From positions 1-30,087 of the forward strand of contig CAYVOX010000025.1 of the NCBI GenBank assembly GCA_964453035.1: a stretch of 30,087 nt of DNA. Direction: 5' to 3'. Below the pieces are notes generated by a model, which was not told where the DNA came from, made no database searches, and was given only the letters and a program-made list of their open reading frames with translations. Below, piece by piece: positions 7,821 to 14,692 of this stretch; within the stretch, counting starts at the first letter, position 1, and each line of letters opens with the position of its first letter. Made by a program: the position numbers and the translations under genes. Source of the DNA: CAYVOX01 sp964453035 (GTDB lineage Bacteria; Chloroflexota; Anaerolineae; Anaerolineales; Anaerolineaceae).

Positions 7821-8216
7821 ATGTCTGTTCAATATTACGAAGGTATTGGTCGCCGCAAGGAAAGCACAGCCCGCGTGCGCGTGATGGGCGGAAGCGGCAA
7901 TTTCGTGGTCAACGATAAGCCGATTGAAGCCTACTTCCCGCGCCTGGGCGATATTGAAGCCATTTATGCCCCCTTCCGTGCCATTGGCCAGGAACACAAC
8001 ACCTACGACGTGACCGTAAAGGTCAGCGGCGGCGGCGTGACCGGTCAAACCGATTCCATTCAACTGGGATTGGCACGCGCCCTGGCAAAAATGAACGGCG
8101 AACTGGTGCCCCTGCTGCGCAAAGATGGCCTGCTCACCCGCGATCCCCGCATCAAGGAACGCAAGAAGCCCGGTCTCAAGCGCGCTCGCAAGGCCCCAAC
8201 CTACACCAAGCGCTAG
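7821..8216 (+). CDS. rpsI: 30S ribosomal protein S9
   Basis: A 131-residue small-subunit protein whose C-terminal tail contacts P-site tRNA. It starts with YYEGIGRRKESTARVRVMGGSG, contains VSGGGVTGQTDSIQLGLARAL, and ends in the classic RKAPTYTKR tail. An AAAGGAG site lies in front of the ATG. It is paired with rplM as in nearly all bacteria and is the last gene before a clear terminator. Confidence 0.97.
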   Translation: MSVQYYEGIGRRKESTARVRVMGGSGNFVVNDKPIEAYFPRLGDIEAIYAPFRAIGQEHNTYDVTVKVSGGGVTGQTDSIQLGLARALAKMNGELVPLLRKDGLLTRDPRIKERKKPGLKRARKAPTYTKR

Positions 8217-8268
8217 AGATACGATCACTCCTTTTGCCGGCGGTCTTTCCGCTGGCCTGCCATCATCA

Positions 8269-8300
8269 AGCCCCCGGGAATTTGCGGGGGCTTTGTGATT
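8269..8300 (+). terminator. Intrinsic terminator of the ribosomal operon
   Basis: A GC-rich hairpin, AGCCCCCG (8269-8276) / CGGGGGCT (8285-8292), with an 8-base loop, is followed by TTGTGATTTT. It lies 53 bases after rpsI and ends the long ribosomal protein transcription unit. Confidence 0.85.
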
Positions 8301-8363
8301 TTACGGGGGGTTTCGGGTAAAATAACAGGCAGATTGCACCCTGAGAGGATGGGAAGGATGAGC

Positions 8364-9821
8364 ATGACCAAAAAAGCTGGCATCACTTTGTTGGGGTTGG
8401 GGCCTGGCGAAGCCGGGCAGATGACGCGCCAGGGCTGGGAGTGGTTGAACAGCATCAAGCAGGTGGCGCTACGCACGCGGCAGCATCCCTGTGTGGAAAG
8501 CTTCCCGCCCCACCTTGAGGTGATTTCCTTTGACGAGTTGTACGAAAACGGTGAGAGCTTTGAGGAGGTTTATGCTCAAATCACCCGCCGCGTGTTAGAA
8601 CTGGGCCAGCGCCCGGAGGGCATCACCTACGCCGTTCCCGGGCATCCTTTCATCGCTGAATCCACCGGCCCCGAGATTGCCCGCCAGGCAAAGGCGCTGG
8701 GCATCCCTGTGCGGGTCATCGAGGGGTTGAGCTTCATCGAGCCGGTTTGCTCGGCGCTGGGGCTGGACCCGTTCCCCCACCTGGCACTGGTGGATGCGCT
8801 TGAATTGGGCCGGTTGCACACCCCGTCCTTCCCTCCGGATCAGCCCGCGCTGGTGGCGCAGATTTACAACCGCCAGGTTGCAGCCGAGGTTAAATCTGCG
8901 CTGGAGCAGGTTTATCCGGATGAGCACCCTGTGCGGCTGGTGCACGCTGCCGGAACATCCCGCCAGAAGGTTGAAGACCTGAAGCTGTATGAAATTGACC
9001 GCAGCCGTAAAATTGGGCTGCTCAGCGTGCTCTACCTGCCGCCCCTGGGTAGCGATACTTCTTTTGAGCGCTTTCAGGAGATTGTGGCTCGCCTGCGCGC
9101 GCCGGATGGCTGCCCGTGGGACCGCCAGCAGACGCACGCCAGCCTGCGGCGTTACCTGCTAGAGGAAACTTATGAAACCCTGGGCGCTATTGATTCAGAA
9201 TCGGTGGAAGGAATGCGCGAAGAGCTGGGTGACCTGTTGCTGCAGATTGTGCTGCACGCACAAATTGCCGTCGAGGAGGGCGAGTTCAGCATGGCGGAGG
9301 TGCTCCAGGCGATTACGCGCAAGCTGGTACGCCGGCATCCCCACGTGTTTGGCGAGGTTGAGGTGGGCGGCGTGAGAGATGTGCTCAAGAATTGGGAGCA
9401 AATCAAGGGCGAGGAACGTAAAGCCAGGGGGGAAGCTGCTCAGAAAGGCTTGCTGGACGGCATCCCACAGGAATTGCCGGCGCTCTCGCAGGCGATGGAG
9501 CTATCGGAGCGGGCGGCACGGGTGGGTTTTGAGTGGGAGTCCATCCAGGGCGTCTGGGATAAAATCAGCGAGGAATTAGGCGAGGTGCGTTCCGCGCAAA
9601 CACCCGAAAACCAGGTTGAGGAGATTGGGGATGTGCTGTTCATCATCGTCAACCTGTCGCGCTGGCTCAAGGTGGATCCCGAGAGTGCCCTACGCGGAAC
9701 GAATCTTAAATTCAGGCGACGTTTTGCCCACATTGAAGAAAGAGCGCGCCAGTTGGGTAAAAAGCTCGATGAGATGACCCTCGCCGAGCTTGACGCGTTG
9801 TGGAACGAAGCCAAACATTAA
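8364..9821 (+). CDS. mazG: Tetrapyrrole methylase-like domain fused to MazG pyrophosphohydrolase
   Basis: A 485-residue two-part protein resembling Bacillus YabN. Residues 1-220 resemble the SAM-dependent tetrapyrrole (corrin/porphyrin) methylase fold, with GLGPGEAGQMT at the start and YAVPGHPFIAESTG. Its substrate is not known. From about residue 235 it is MazG, a nucleoside triphosphate pyrophosphohydrolase: ARLRAPDGCPWDRQQTHASL, the metal-binding acidic helix EETYETL...EELGDLLLQ, and a second all-alpha repeat (EELGEVRSA...EEIGDVLF). ATG at 8364 is chosen over 8349 and 8358 because GGAAGG lies six bases upstream. It likely hydrolyses aberrant or excess NTPs. It is preceded by the ribosomal operon terminator, so it has its own promoter. 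Confidence 0.92.
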   Translation: MTKKAGITLLGLGPGEAGQMTRQGWEWLNSIKQVALRTRQHPCVESFPPHLEVISFDELYENGESFEEVYAQITRRVLELGQRPEGITYAVPGHPFIAESTGPEIARQAKALGIPVRVIEGLSFIEPVCSALGLDPFPHLALVDALELGRLHTPSFPPDQPALVAQIYNRQVAAEVKSALEQVYPDEHPVRLVHAAGTSRQKVEDLKLYEIDRSRKIGLLSVLYLPPLGSDTSFERFQEIVARLRAPDGCPWDRQQTHASLRRYLLEETYETLGAIDSESVEGMREELGDLLLQIVLHAQIAVEEGEFSMAEVLQAITRKLVRRHPHVFGEVEVGGVRDVLKNWEQIKGEERKARGEAAQKGLLDGIPQELPALSQAMELSERAARVGFEWESIQGVWDKISEELGEVRSAQTPENQVEEIGDVLFIIVNLSRWLKVDPESALRGTNLKFRRRFAHIEERARQLGKKLDEMTLAELDALWNEAKH

Positions 9822-9853
9822 AAGAGGTTGCCTGATCCTGTTTTATGGTGGAA

Positions 9854-11233
9854 TTATAACGGCTCAAACTGGGCGGTGAAGTGGCGCAGCAGCGGTGGGG
9901 CATAGGTGATGCGGTAACCGCGCAGGGTTTGCGCCCGGGCTTTGAGCTTTTCAAACGTATCGGCAACATAATCCAGGTGGCTCTGGGTGTAAACGCGGCG
10001 CGGAATGGCCAGGCGCACCAGTTCCAGGCGCGGGTAAACCATCTCACCGGTCACCGGGTCTGGCTGGGCGAACATGACCGAGCCAATCTCCACCGAGCGG
10101 ATGCCGCCTTCCAGGTAGAGAGCGGCAGCCAGCGCCTGCCCGGGGAAATGGGACTGCGGAATGTGTGCCAGGAAGGATCCGGCGTCCACGTAAATGGCAT
10201 GCCCGCCCGGCGGTTGAATGATGGGCACGCCGCTATCCAACAGACGGTTTGCCAGGTAAGCGGTTTGGCCCAGCCGGTATGCCAGGTAGGATTCATCTAA
10301 CCCCTCCCACAGGCCAACTGCCATAGCCTCCAGGTCGCGCCCTGCCAGACCGCCGTAGGTGGGAAAACCTTCGCGCAGAATCAGTTCGTTGCACACCTGC
10401 TGATAGAGTGTGGTATCACGCATTGCCAGGAAGCCTCCGATATTAACCAGGGCATCCTTTTTGGCGCTCATAAAGGCGCCATCGGCCAGGGAGAACATCT
10501 CGTGGGCTATCTCGAGGGTTGATTTTTGAGCGTAGCCTTCCTCGCGCAGTTTGATGAAATAGGCGTTTTCAGCAAAACGGCAGCAATCGATGAAGAAGGG
10601 GATACCGAACTGGTGGTAAGTTTGCGCTACCGCGCGGATGTTAGCCATCGAGACGGGCTGCCCGCCTCCGGCGTTGTTGGTGACCGTGATCGTTCCGAAG
10701 GGAATGTTTTCCTTTCCCGTCCGAAGGATAAAATCGTGCAGTTTTTGCAAATCCATATTGCCCTTAAAGGGGATCTGGGCGGCGGGGTCAAAGGCTTCGT
10801 CAATCACCAGGTTGGTTGGTCTGCCCCCGCGGGCACGAATGTTGGCGTCGGTGGTATCGAAGTGCATATTAGAAGGGATTGACATGCCCGGGCGCACCAG
10901 CACACCGGTGAGGATGTTTTCGGCGGCGCGGCCCTGGTGGGTGGGCACAAAGTGTTCAAACCCCGTAATCTGGCGCATGGCTTCAGCCAGTCGAAAATAG
11001 GAGCGCGCGCCGGCATAGGATTCGTCCCCTTCCAGCATGGCAGCCCACTGATGATGGCTCATGGCGCCTGTGCCTGAATCGGTGAGCAGGTCGATGTACA
11101 CATCTTCAGCGCGCAGCGTGAAGAGGTTGTAACCAGCCTGCTGCATGGCTAACTGGCGATGCTGTGGAGTAATCAACCGGATAGGCTCGACCATCTTAAT
11201 GCGGAAGGGTTCGGCGGGGTAGGGGGTGGGCAT
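9854..11233 (-). CDS. tnaA: Tryptophanase (L-tryptophan indole-lyase)
   Basis: A 459-residue PLP-dependent beta-eliminating lyase, expected to convert L-tryptophan to indole, pyruvate and ammonia. The PLP lysine is K259 (SAKKDA); PTHQGRAAEN, FIDCCRFAENAYFIK and RLAIPRRVYT are conserved. The family also includes tyrosine phenol-lyase. Three specificity positions favour tryptophanase: D126 (FDTT; threonine in the tyrosine enzyme), I383 (VEIGS; arginine in the tyrosine enzyme) and H451 (LRHFTA; phenylalanine in the tyrosine enzyme). Other stretches (YPAEPFRIK, NIGGFLAM) look closer to the tyrosine enzyme, so it is a somewhat intermediate sequence. AGGAG lies six bases before the ATG. It is convergent with mazG, 32 bases apart, with no clear terminator between them. 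Confidence 0.88.
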   Translation of the reverse strand: MPTPYPAEPFRIKMVEPIRLITPQHRQLAMQQAGYNLFTLRAEDVYIDLLTDSGTGAMSHHQWAAMLEGDESYAGARSYFRLAEAMRQITGFEHFVPTHQGRAAENILTGVLVRPGMSIPSNMHFDTTDANIRARGGRPTNLVIDEAFDPAAQIPFKGNMDLQKLHDFILRTGKENIPFGTITVTNNAGGGQPVSMANIRAVAQTYHQFGIPFFIDCCRFAENAYFIKLREEGYAQKSTLEIAHEMFSLADGAFMSAKKDALVNIGGFLAMRDTTLYQQVCNELILREGFPTYGGLAGRDLEAMAVGLWEGLDESYLAYRLGQTAYLANRLLDSGVPIIQPPGGHAIYVDAGSFLAHIPQSHFPGQALAAALYLEGGIRSVEIGSVMFAQPDPVTGEMVYPRLELVRLAIPRRVYTQSHLDYVADTFEKLKARAQTLRGYRITYAPPLLRHFTAQFEPL

Positions 11234-11416
11234 GCATGTCTCCTGAGATGAGATTTGGGGTGCAGCAGGTTAAGTAAAGTCGATTCGGGATAACCAGGTA
11301 AGACTAAGGGTGTGTCAGGTTGAGCCGGATTCAGGCGGCAAAACATCTCGCCTGTTGCGAGAAACGAGACTCTTCAGTCGCTACGCTCCCTCACACACGG
11401 AGTGCGCTTCGCGCAG

Positions 11417-11442
11417 TTTGACATAAGTCCCATTATCACAAA
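11417..11442. promoter_or_regulatory. Imperfect TTTGTGATAA dyad upstream of tnaA
   Basis: TTTGACATAA (11417-11426), a 6-base spacer, then TTATCACAAA (11433-11442). Eight of ten arm positions are complementary. The right half-site TTATCACA is identical to the arms of the perfect dyad in front of nuoA. It lies about 185 bases upstream of tnaA and could be an operator for a shared regulator. This is inferred from sequence alone. Confidence 0.35.
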
Positions 11443-11544
11443 CTCACGTTAATTATAGCGCTAAATGCGCCAGCCGCTGTGTGATTGGCGCTGTTTTAAA
11501 CACAAAAAAGTCCGATAATTACTTTAGAATTTTGTAAGTATATA

Positions 11545-11575
11545 TTGACAAATTGTAAATCTATGCTATTATAAT
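11545..11575 (+). promoter_or_regulatory. Sigma70-type promoter for the DUF4097-like operon
   Basis: A perfect TTGACA (11545-11550) is followed by TATTAT (11567-11572, 16-base spacer), which overlaps TATAAT (11570-11575, 19-base spacer). The setting is strongly AT-rich compared with the window. The start would lie near 11580, giving a leader of about 40 bases. A loose dyad TTGTAAG...TTGACAA overlaps the -35 and might be an operator. Confidence 0.7.
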
Positions 11576-11619
11576 TTAAAGTAAATAAGGTAATTAAATT
11601 AAATCCGGTGGAGGTTACC

Positions 11620-12831
11620 GTGAATAAAAAAACTTATTCGATTGATGAAAATGTCACCATCCTTGTCAGAGCGCACGGCGACCTGGCTCTGCAGGGTTGG
11701 GAGCAAAAAGAAGTTTATCCGCTCACCGAATCGCGCCGTACGCTTTCCGTGCAGATGGAAGGCGAAATCATGCGCATCAGTTTGCTGGATGACGGCGAGT
11801 TGTTTGTGCCAGAGGGCGCCAGCATCCAGGTTGAGCGAGTGGGCGGGGATGCCTACATCCGCCGTTTGACCGGCAAGCTGGCGGTGGAGCGGGTGGGTGG
11901 AGACTTATCCCTGCAGGACGTGCTGGATGTCGCAGTTGCGACCGTCGGAGGGGATTGCGTGGCGGTGGGAGTTACTGGCGCGTTTGCCATTCACCGCGTG
12001 GGCGGCGATATGATTGCTTCGGCTATGAACGGGTCAATTTCGATGAGTAATGTTGGCGGCGATGTGGACCTGCAAATGGCAGGCGGTAATGCGGACGTGA
12101 AAGCAGGCGGAGACCTGTGCCTGAGCCTTGACCAGACCGGGCAGCAGATGCTCAACCTGAGGGCGAGCGGGGATATCAACGTTTACCTCCCCAAGGAACC
12201 CTCGGCGGAGTTCAATATCCTCAGCCGCGGAGAAGGCATTCGCCTGCGCCTTTCCGGTGGCAAGCAGCGCCTGGAACAGCGCGCGCACCAGTTTGTGCTC
12301 GGACAGGGCACGTCCAAGGTCAATTTACAGGCCGGCGGCGATGTACTGGTGACGGATGAGGTGACTGAATCGGAGTGCTTTACCTCTGCCAGGGAAAACC
12401 TGGAAGAGCACTGGCAAGATGTGGAAGACTCACGACAGGAGCGAGAAGCCTCTGAGGATGAAGAAGCCTTTACCCATGCGGAAGATATTTCACGGCGGGT
12501 CAACCGTCACGTTGAAGAGGCCATGCGGCGGGCGGATGAGCGCATTGCAGCTGCCATGCACCGCGTGGAGGAGCGCACGCGGCAAATGAGCCGCGACGGT
12601 ATGGTGCCTCCTATGCCGCCCATTCCCACGGTGGGTCGCCCGCGTAAGTCAATCCTGATCACCACCGAGCCAGCGCCGCCTGCCCCACCTGCGCCACCCG
12701 CGGCTGCTAAAGTCCCGGTGAAAGCAGGCGTGAGCGAGGAAGAGCGTCTGCTGATATTGAGCATGTTGCAGGAAAAAAAGATCACCGCTGAAGAAGCTGC
12801 GCGCTTGCTTGAAGCGTTGGAACGGAGCTAA
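11620..12831 (+). CDS. DUF4097/YvlB-like beta-repeat protein with C-terminal SHOCT-like helix
   Basis: A 403-residue protein with no signal peptide. Residues about 60-245 contain repeated RVGGD or similar units (VERVGGDAYI, VERVGGDLSL, ATVGGDCVA, HRVGGDMIA, SNVGGDVDL, KAGGDLCL) spaced roughly 20 residues apart, which suggests a stacked beta structure of the DUF4097/polymer-forming kind. A highly charged, probably coiled-coil segment follows (about 250-325), then a proline-rich linker (PAPPAPPAPP). A C-terminal helical motif, SEEERLLILSMLQEKKITAEEAARLLEAL, resembles the SHOCT/YvlB N-terminal type. GTG at 11620 is chosen because GGAGG lies five bases upstream; an in-frame GTG at 11608 overlaps that site. 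It forms an operon with the next gene. It is probably a cytosolic or membrane-associated envelope-stress-type scaffold, but its function is unproven. Confidence 0.7.
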   Translation: MNKKTYSIDENVTILVRAHGDLALQGWEQKEVYPLTESRRTLSVQMEGEIMRISLLDDGELFVPEGASIQVERVGGDAYIRRLTGKLAVERVGGDLSLQDVLDVAVATVGGDCVAVGVTGAFAIHRVGGDMIASAMNGSISMSNVGGDVDLQMAGGNADVKAGGDLCLSLDQTGQQMLNLRASGDINVYLPKEPSAEFNILSRGEGIRLRLSGGKQRLEQRAHQFVLGQGTSKVNLQAGGDVLVTDEVTESECFTSARENLEEHWQDVEDSRQEREASEDEEAFTHAEDISRRVNRHVEEAMRRADERIAAAMHRVEERTRQMSRDGMVPPMPPIPTVGRPRKSILITTEPAPPAPPAPPAAAKVPVKAGVSEEERLLILSMLQEKKITAEEAARLLEALERS

Positions 12832-12833
12832 TA

Positions 12834-13481
12834 ATGAGCCTTCACGATCAGCGCCTGAATGTTTTACAGCGCATGGAACGCGGCGAGCTTTCTATGGATG
12901 AGGCTGCCCGTTTGCTTTCCCGCCTGGATGCGGGTGAGATGATTGAAGAAGAAGCGGTTCAGGCTGCCGAAACGGTTGCAGAGCCTTTGCCGGTACCGGA
13001 AATGACGGTTACGGAGCCCTCCCGCAGTCAGTCGGAAGAAAAACACCACTCGCGGTCGGAACTGTGGCTTCTGCCGTTCGCGCTGGGGCTGCTGCTGACC
13101 GTCTCTTCGGTCAGTTGGATGCTGCAGGGCTACACAACTGCGGGGTTAGGCTGGGGATTCTGGCTGTCTTTCTTCCCGCTGGCGCTGGGCGTGCTGATGA
13201 TGTGGTTCGGCTGGGAGGTGCGCCAGGCGCGCTGGTTCCATTTGCGCGTCAACCAGGGCGCCGGCAGCTTTCCGCGGGTGATTGCATTGAGTTTTCCCAT
13301 CCCGACCGGCCTGCTGCGCTGGGCGATGCGCCGCTTTGGAAATTTTCAATCCATGCAGCAGGCGCAATCGGTGGCGATGTTCATGGAAGACCTGGATGCT
13401 GCGGTTGCCAAAGACGGGCCAATGCACATTCTGGTGGATGATGATAAAGATGGGGAACACGTCGAAATCTGGATAGATTAA
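12834..13481 (+). CDS. Membrane protein with N-terminal SHOCT-like helix
   Basis: A 215-residue protein that starts two bases after the preceding stop, so the two genes are translationally coupled. Its N-terminus (RLNVLQRMERGELSMDEAARLLSRLD) is the same type of helical motif found at the C-terminus of its neighbour. An acidic linker precedes two membrane segments (about residues 76-100 and 105-130). The C-terminal soluble part contains SVAMFMEDLDAAVAKDGPMHILVDDDKDGEHVEIWID. I infer that the matching helices let the two proteins associate and bring the beta-repeat protein to the membrane. Specific function not recognised. Confidence 0.65.
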   Translation: MSLHDQRLNVLQRMERGELSMDEAARLLSRLDAGEMIEEEAVQAAETVAEPLPVPEMTVTEPSRSQSEEKHHSRSELWLLPFALGLLLTVSSVSWMLQGYTTAGLGWGFWLSFFPLALGVLMMWFGWEVRQARWFHLRVNQGAGSFPRVIALSFPIPTGLLRWAMRRFGNFQSMQQAQSVAMFMEDLDAAVAKDGPMHILVDDDKDGEHVEIWID

Positions 13482-13502
13482 ATCAGGCTTTTTCTCCTAT
13501 AA

Positions 13503-13540
13503 GCGAGGGTGGTCGCAACTGACCGCCCTCGCTCCATTTC
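13503..13540 (+). terminator. Hairpin terminator after the two-gene cassette
   Basis: A 12-bp stem, GCGAGGGTGGTC (13503-13514) / GACCGCCCTCGC (13521-13532), has one G-T pair and a 6-base loop. The following T-tract is weak (TCCATTTC), so termination may be incomplete. It separates the cassette from the next gene. Confidence 0.65.
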
Positions 13541-13555
13541 AGGCAGGACGACGGT

Positions 13556-13561
13556 TATAAT
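13556..13561 (+). promoter_or_regulatory. TATAAT box next to a start codon (possible leaderless mRNA)
   Basis: A perfect TATAAT ends six bases before the ATG at 13568, with no Shine-Dalgarno sequence in between. Transcription would begin at or next to the A of the start codon. No good -35 hexamer is visible at normal spacing. Confidence 0.5.
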
Positions 13562-13567
13562 AACTGC

Positions 13568-14173
13568 ATGCACCGACCAATTCTTCGGGTTATGGGGGGG
13601 CTTTGCCTGGCAGCCGCAGTGATGCTGCTTGGCTGGAGCTTTATTCGCCCGGTTGACACGCGGGTGACCATCCCGGTCAGGTCGGAGGAGGCACTGGCAG
13701 CCGGCTTCCCTGCGCAGCTTGACCTCACCTACCCGGAAGCGCTGCGCATCGGCGAAAAATACAATATTTCGATTGACTTACCCCCGGTTGGAACAAACTG
13801 GGCACAAGAGGCCATCCAGATTGAGGCCCGGCTGGAGTTGACCGGCGCGCAAGTTGAGCCGGGCAGCCGGTTGCTGCTCAGCGCTGCGCTGGGGCGACCG
13901 GTGACATTGCGCTGGCAAGTGACCCCGCTTGAGGCGGGACTGGCGCAGGGCATGCTGTGGCTCTATGGGCCGGGAGATCTGCGTTTGCCTGTGTTGGCGC
14001 GGCCCATGCAATTTGAGGTATTCGGGTTTTTAGGCGGTCCCATCTGGGTGGGGCTGGGGGTTGGATTGCTGCTGGCTGGAATTGGGGGCGCAGGGTTGTG
14101 GATGAGCTTCCATTCCGCGACGGCCCGTAAAAAACAGCCCGCTAAAACGGGGAAAAGGGCGGCAAACGGGTGA
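13568..14173 (+). CDS. Two-TM protein of unknown function
   Basis: A 201-residue protein, not assigned to a family. It has an N-terminal membrane segment or signal anchor (about residues 8-25), an extracytoplasmic region of about 125 residues that looks beta-rich, a second membrane segment (about 155-180, rich in glycine and leucine) and a short basic lysine/arginine tail. The arrangement, with both ends inside and a single outer domain, fits a small envelope protein. It stands alone between a hairpin terminator and the nuo promoter region, with a TATAAT box directly before the ATG and no ribosome binding site. Confidence 0.65.
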   Translation: MHRPILRVMGGLCLAAAVMLLGWSFIRPVDTRVTIPVRSEEALAAGFPAQLDLTYPEALRIGEKYNISIDLPPVGTNWAQEAIQIEARLELTGAQVEPGSRLLLSAALGRPVTLRWQVTPLEAGLAQGMLWLYGPGDLRLPVLARPMQFEVFGFLGGPIWVGLGVGLLLAGIGGAGLWMSFHSATARKKQPAKTGKRAANG

Positions 14174-14255
14174 GGGGCTGCGCGGATGAGGTGGAAGAGG
14201 CGCGCCAATATTGAGGCAAGCTCGCCTGGCGTGATTTCTGCCCGATTCATTCACT

Positions 14256-14273
14256 TGTGATAAAATTATCACA
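14256..14273. promoter_or_regulatory. Perfect TGTGATAA-AA-TTATCACA dyad upstream of nuoA
   Basis: TGTGATAA and TTATCACA are exact inverted repeats around AA. The dyad lies 52 bases before the nuoA start codon, a natural position for an operator controlling the nuo operon. It resembles CRP/FNR- and Rex-type sites (TGTGA...TCACA), but the spacing between TGTGA and TCACA is eight bases instead of the usual six for those families, so the regulator is not identified. The embedded TAAAAT may also serve as a -10. Confidence 0.6.
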
Positions 14274-14325
14274 CGTCCTAAGTTGCACGAAGAAATTTAT
14301 CATCATGCTCTAAAGGAGCGTCGCC

Positions 14326-14682
14326 ATGCTGAGTGACTGGATGTACGTGGGCATCTTCATGCTCATCTCCTTACTCTTACCAGCCGCGGCCATTCTCATC
14401 GCAGGGCTTTTATCACCCAAAAAACCAGCACCCATTAAAACCTCCCCTTATGAGTGCGGGATTGAAACCGTGGGTGAAACCTGGGTGCAGTTCAAGGCTC
14501 AATATTACATTTATGCGCTGGTATTTCTTATTTTTGATGTTGAAACGATATTCTTATTCCCCTGGGCGCTGGCTTATAACCAGATGACGCTGTGGGCGGT
14601 GGGCGAGGCCATCCTCTTTATTCTGATCCTGCTGGGCGGTTTGCTCTACATCTGGCGCAAAGGCGCCTTAGAGTGGCAATAG
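14326..14682 (+). CDS. nuoA: NADH-quinone oxidoreductase subunit A
   Basis: A 118-residue membrane subunit of complex I with three membrane helices. The conserved loop with the quinone-site cysteine is SPYECGIE (about residues 40-47), and the second helix carries the conserved FDVETIFLFPWA. It has an AAAGGAG ribosome binding site. It is the first gene of the operon and is followed by nuoH instead of nuoB. Confidence 0.95.
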   Translation: MLSDWMYVGIFMLISLLLPAAAILIAGLLSPKKPAPIKTSPYECGIETVGETWVQFKAQYYIYALVFLIFDVETIFLFPWALAYNQMTLWAVGEAILFILILLGGLLYIWRKGALEWQ

Positions 14683-14692
14683 GAGGCTGAGT

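Larger units (their letters stand above)
11234..11619. other. Divergent intergenic region between tnaA and the DUF4097-like gene
   Basis: About 385 bases without a supported gene. The left part holds small hairpins (TCTCG/CGAGA near 11347-11363; TGCG/CGCA near 11403-11414). An imperfect dyad lies at 11417-11442. On the minus strand a TGTGATAAT extended -10-like sequence overlaps the dyad and could serve tnaA. The right half is strongly AT-rich and carries the rightward promoter at 11545-11575. A 16-codon minus-strand frame lies in the tnaA leader but has no tryptophan codon. Confidence 0.6.

Noticed and set aside
8293..8323. A possible promoter TTGTGA-19-TAAAAT in front of the mazG fusion.
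   Set aside because: The spacing is long and the -35 overlaps the terminator T-tract. It is plausible but too weak to list as a feature.
11373..11425. A 16-codon minus-strand frame in the tnaA leader, considered as a TnaC-like regulatory peptide.
   Set aside because: It has no tryptophan codon and no resemblance to known TnaC peptides, and the region contains simple hairpins that explain its look.
14174..14250. A hairpin AGGC/GCCT with outer CGCC/GGCG near 14205-14232 as a terminator for the two-TM protein gene.
   Set aside because: It contains a 7-base bulge and has no following T-tract.
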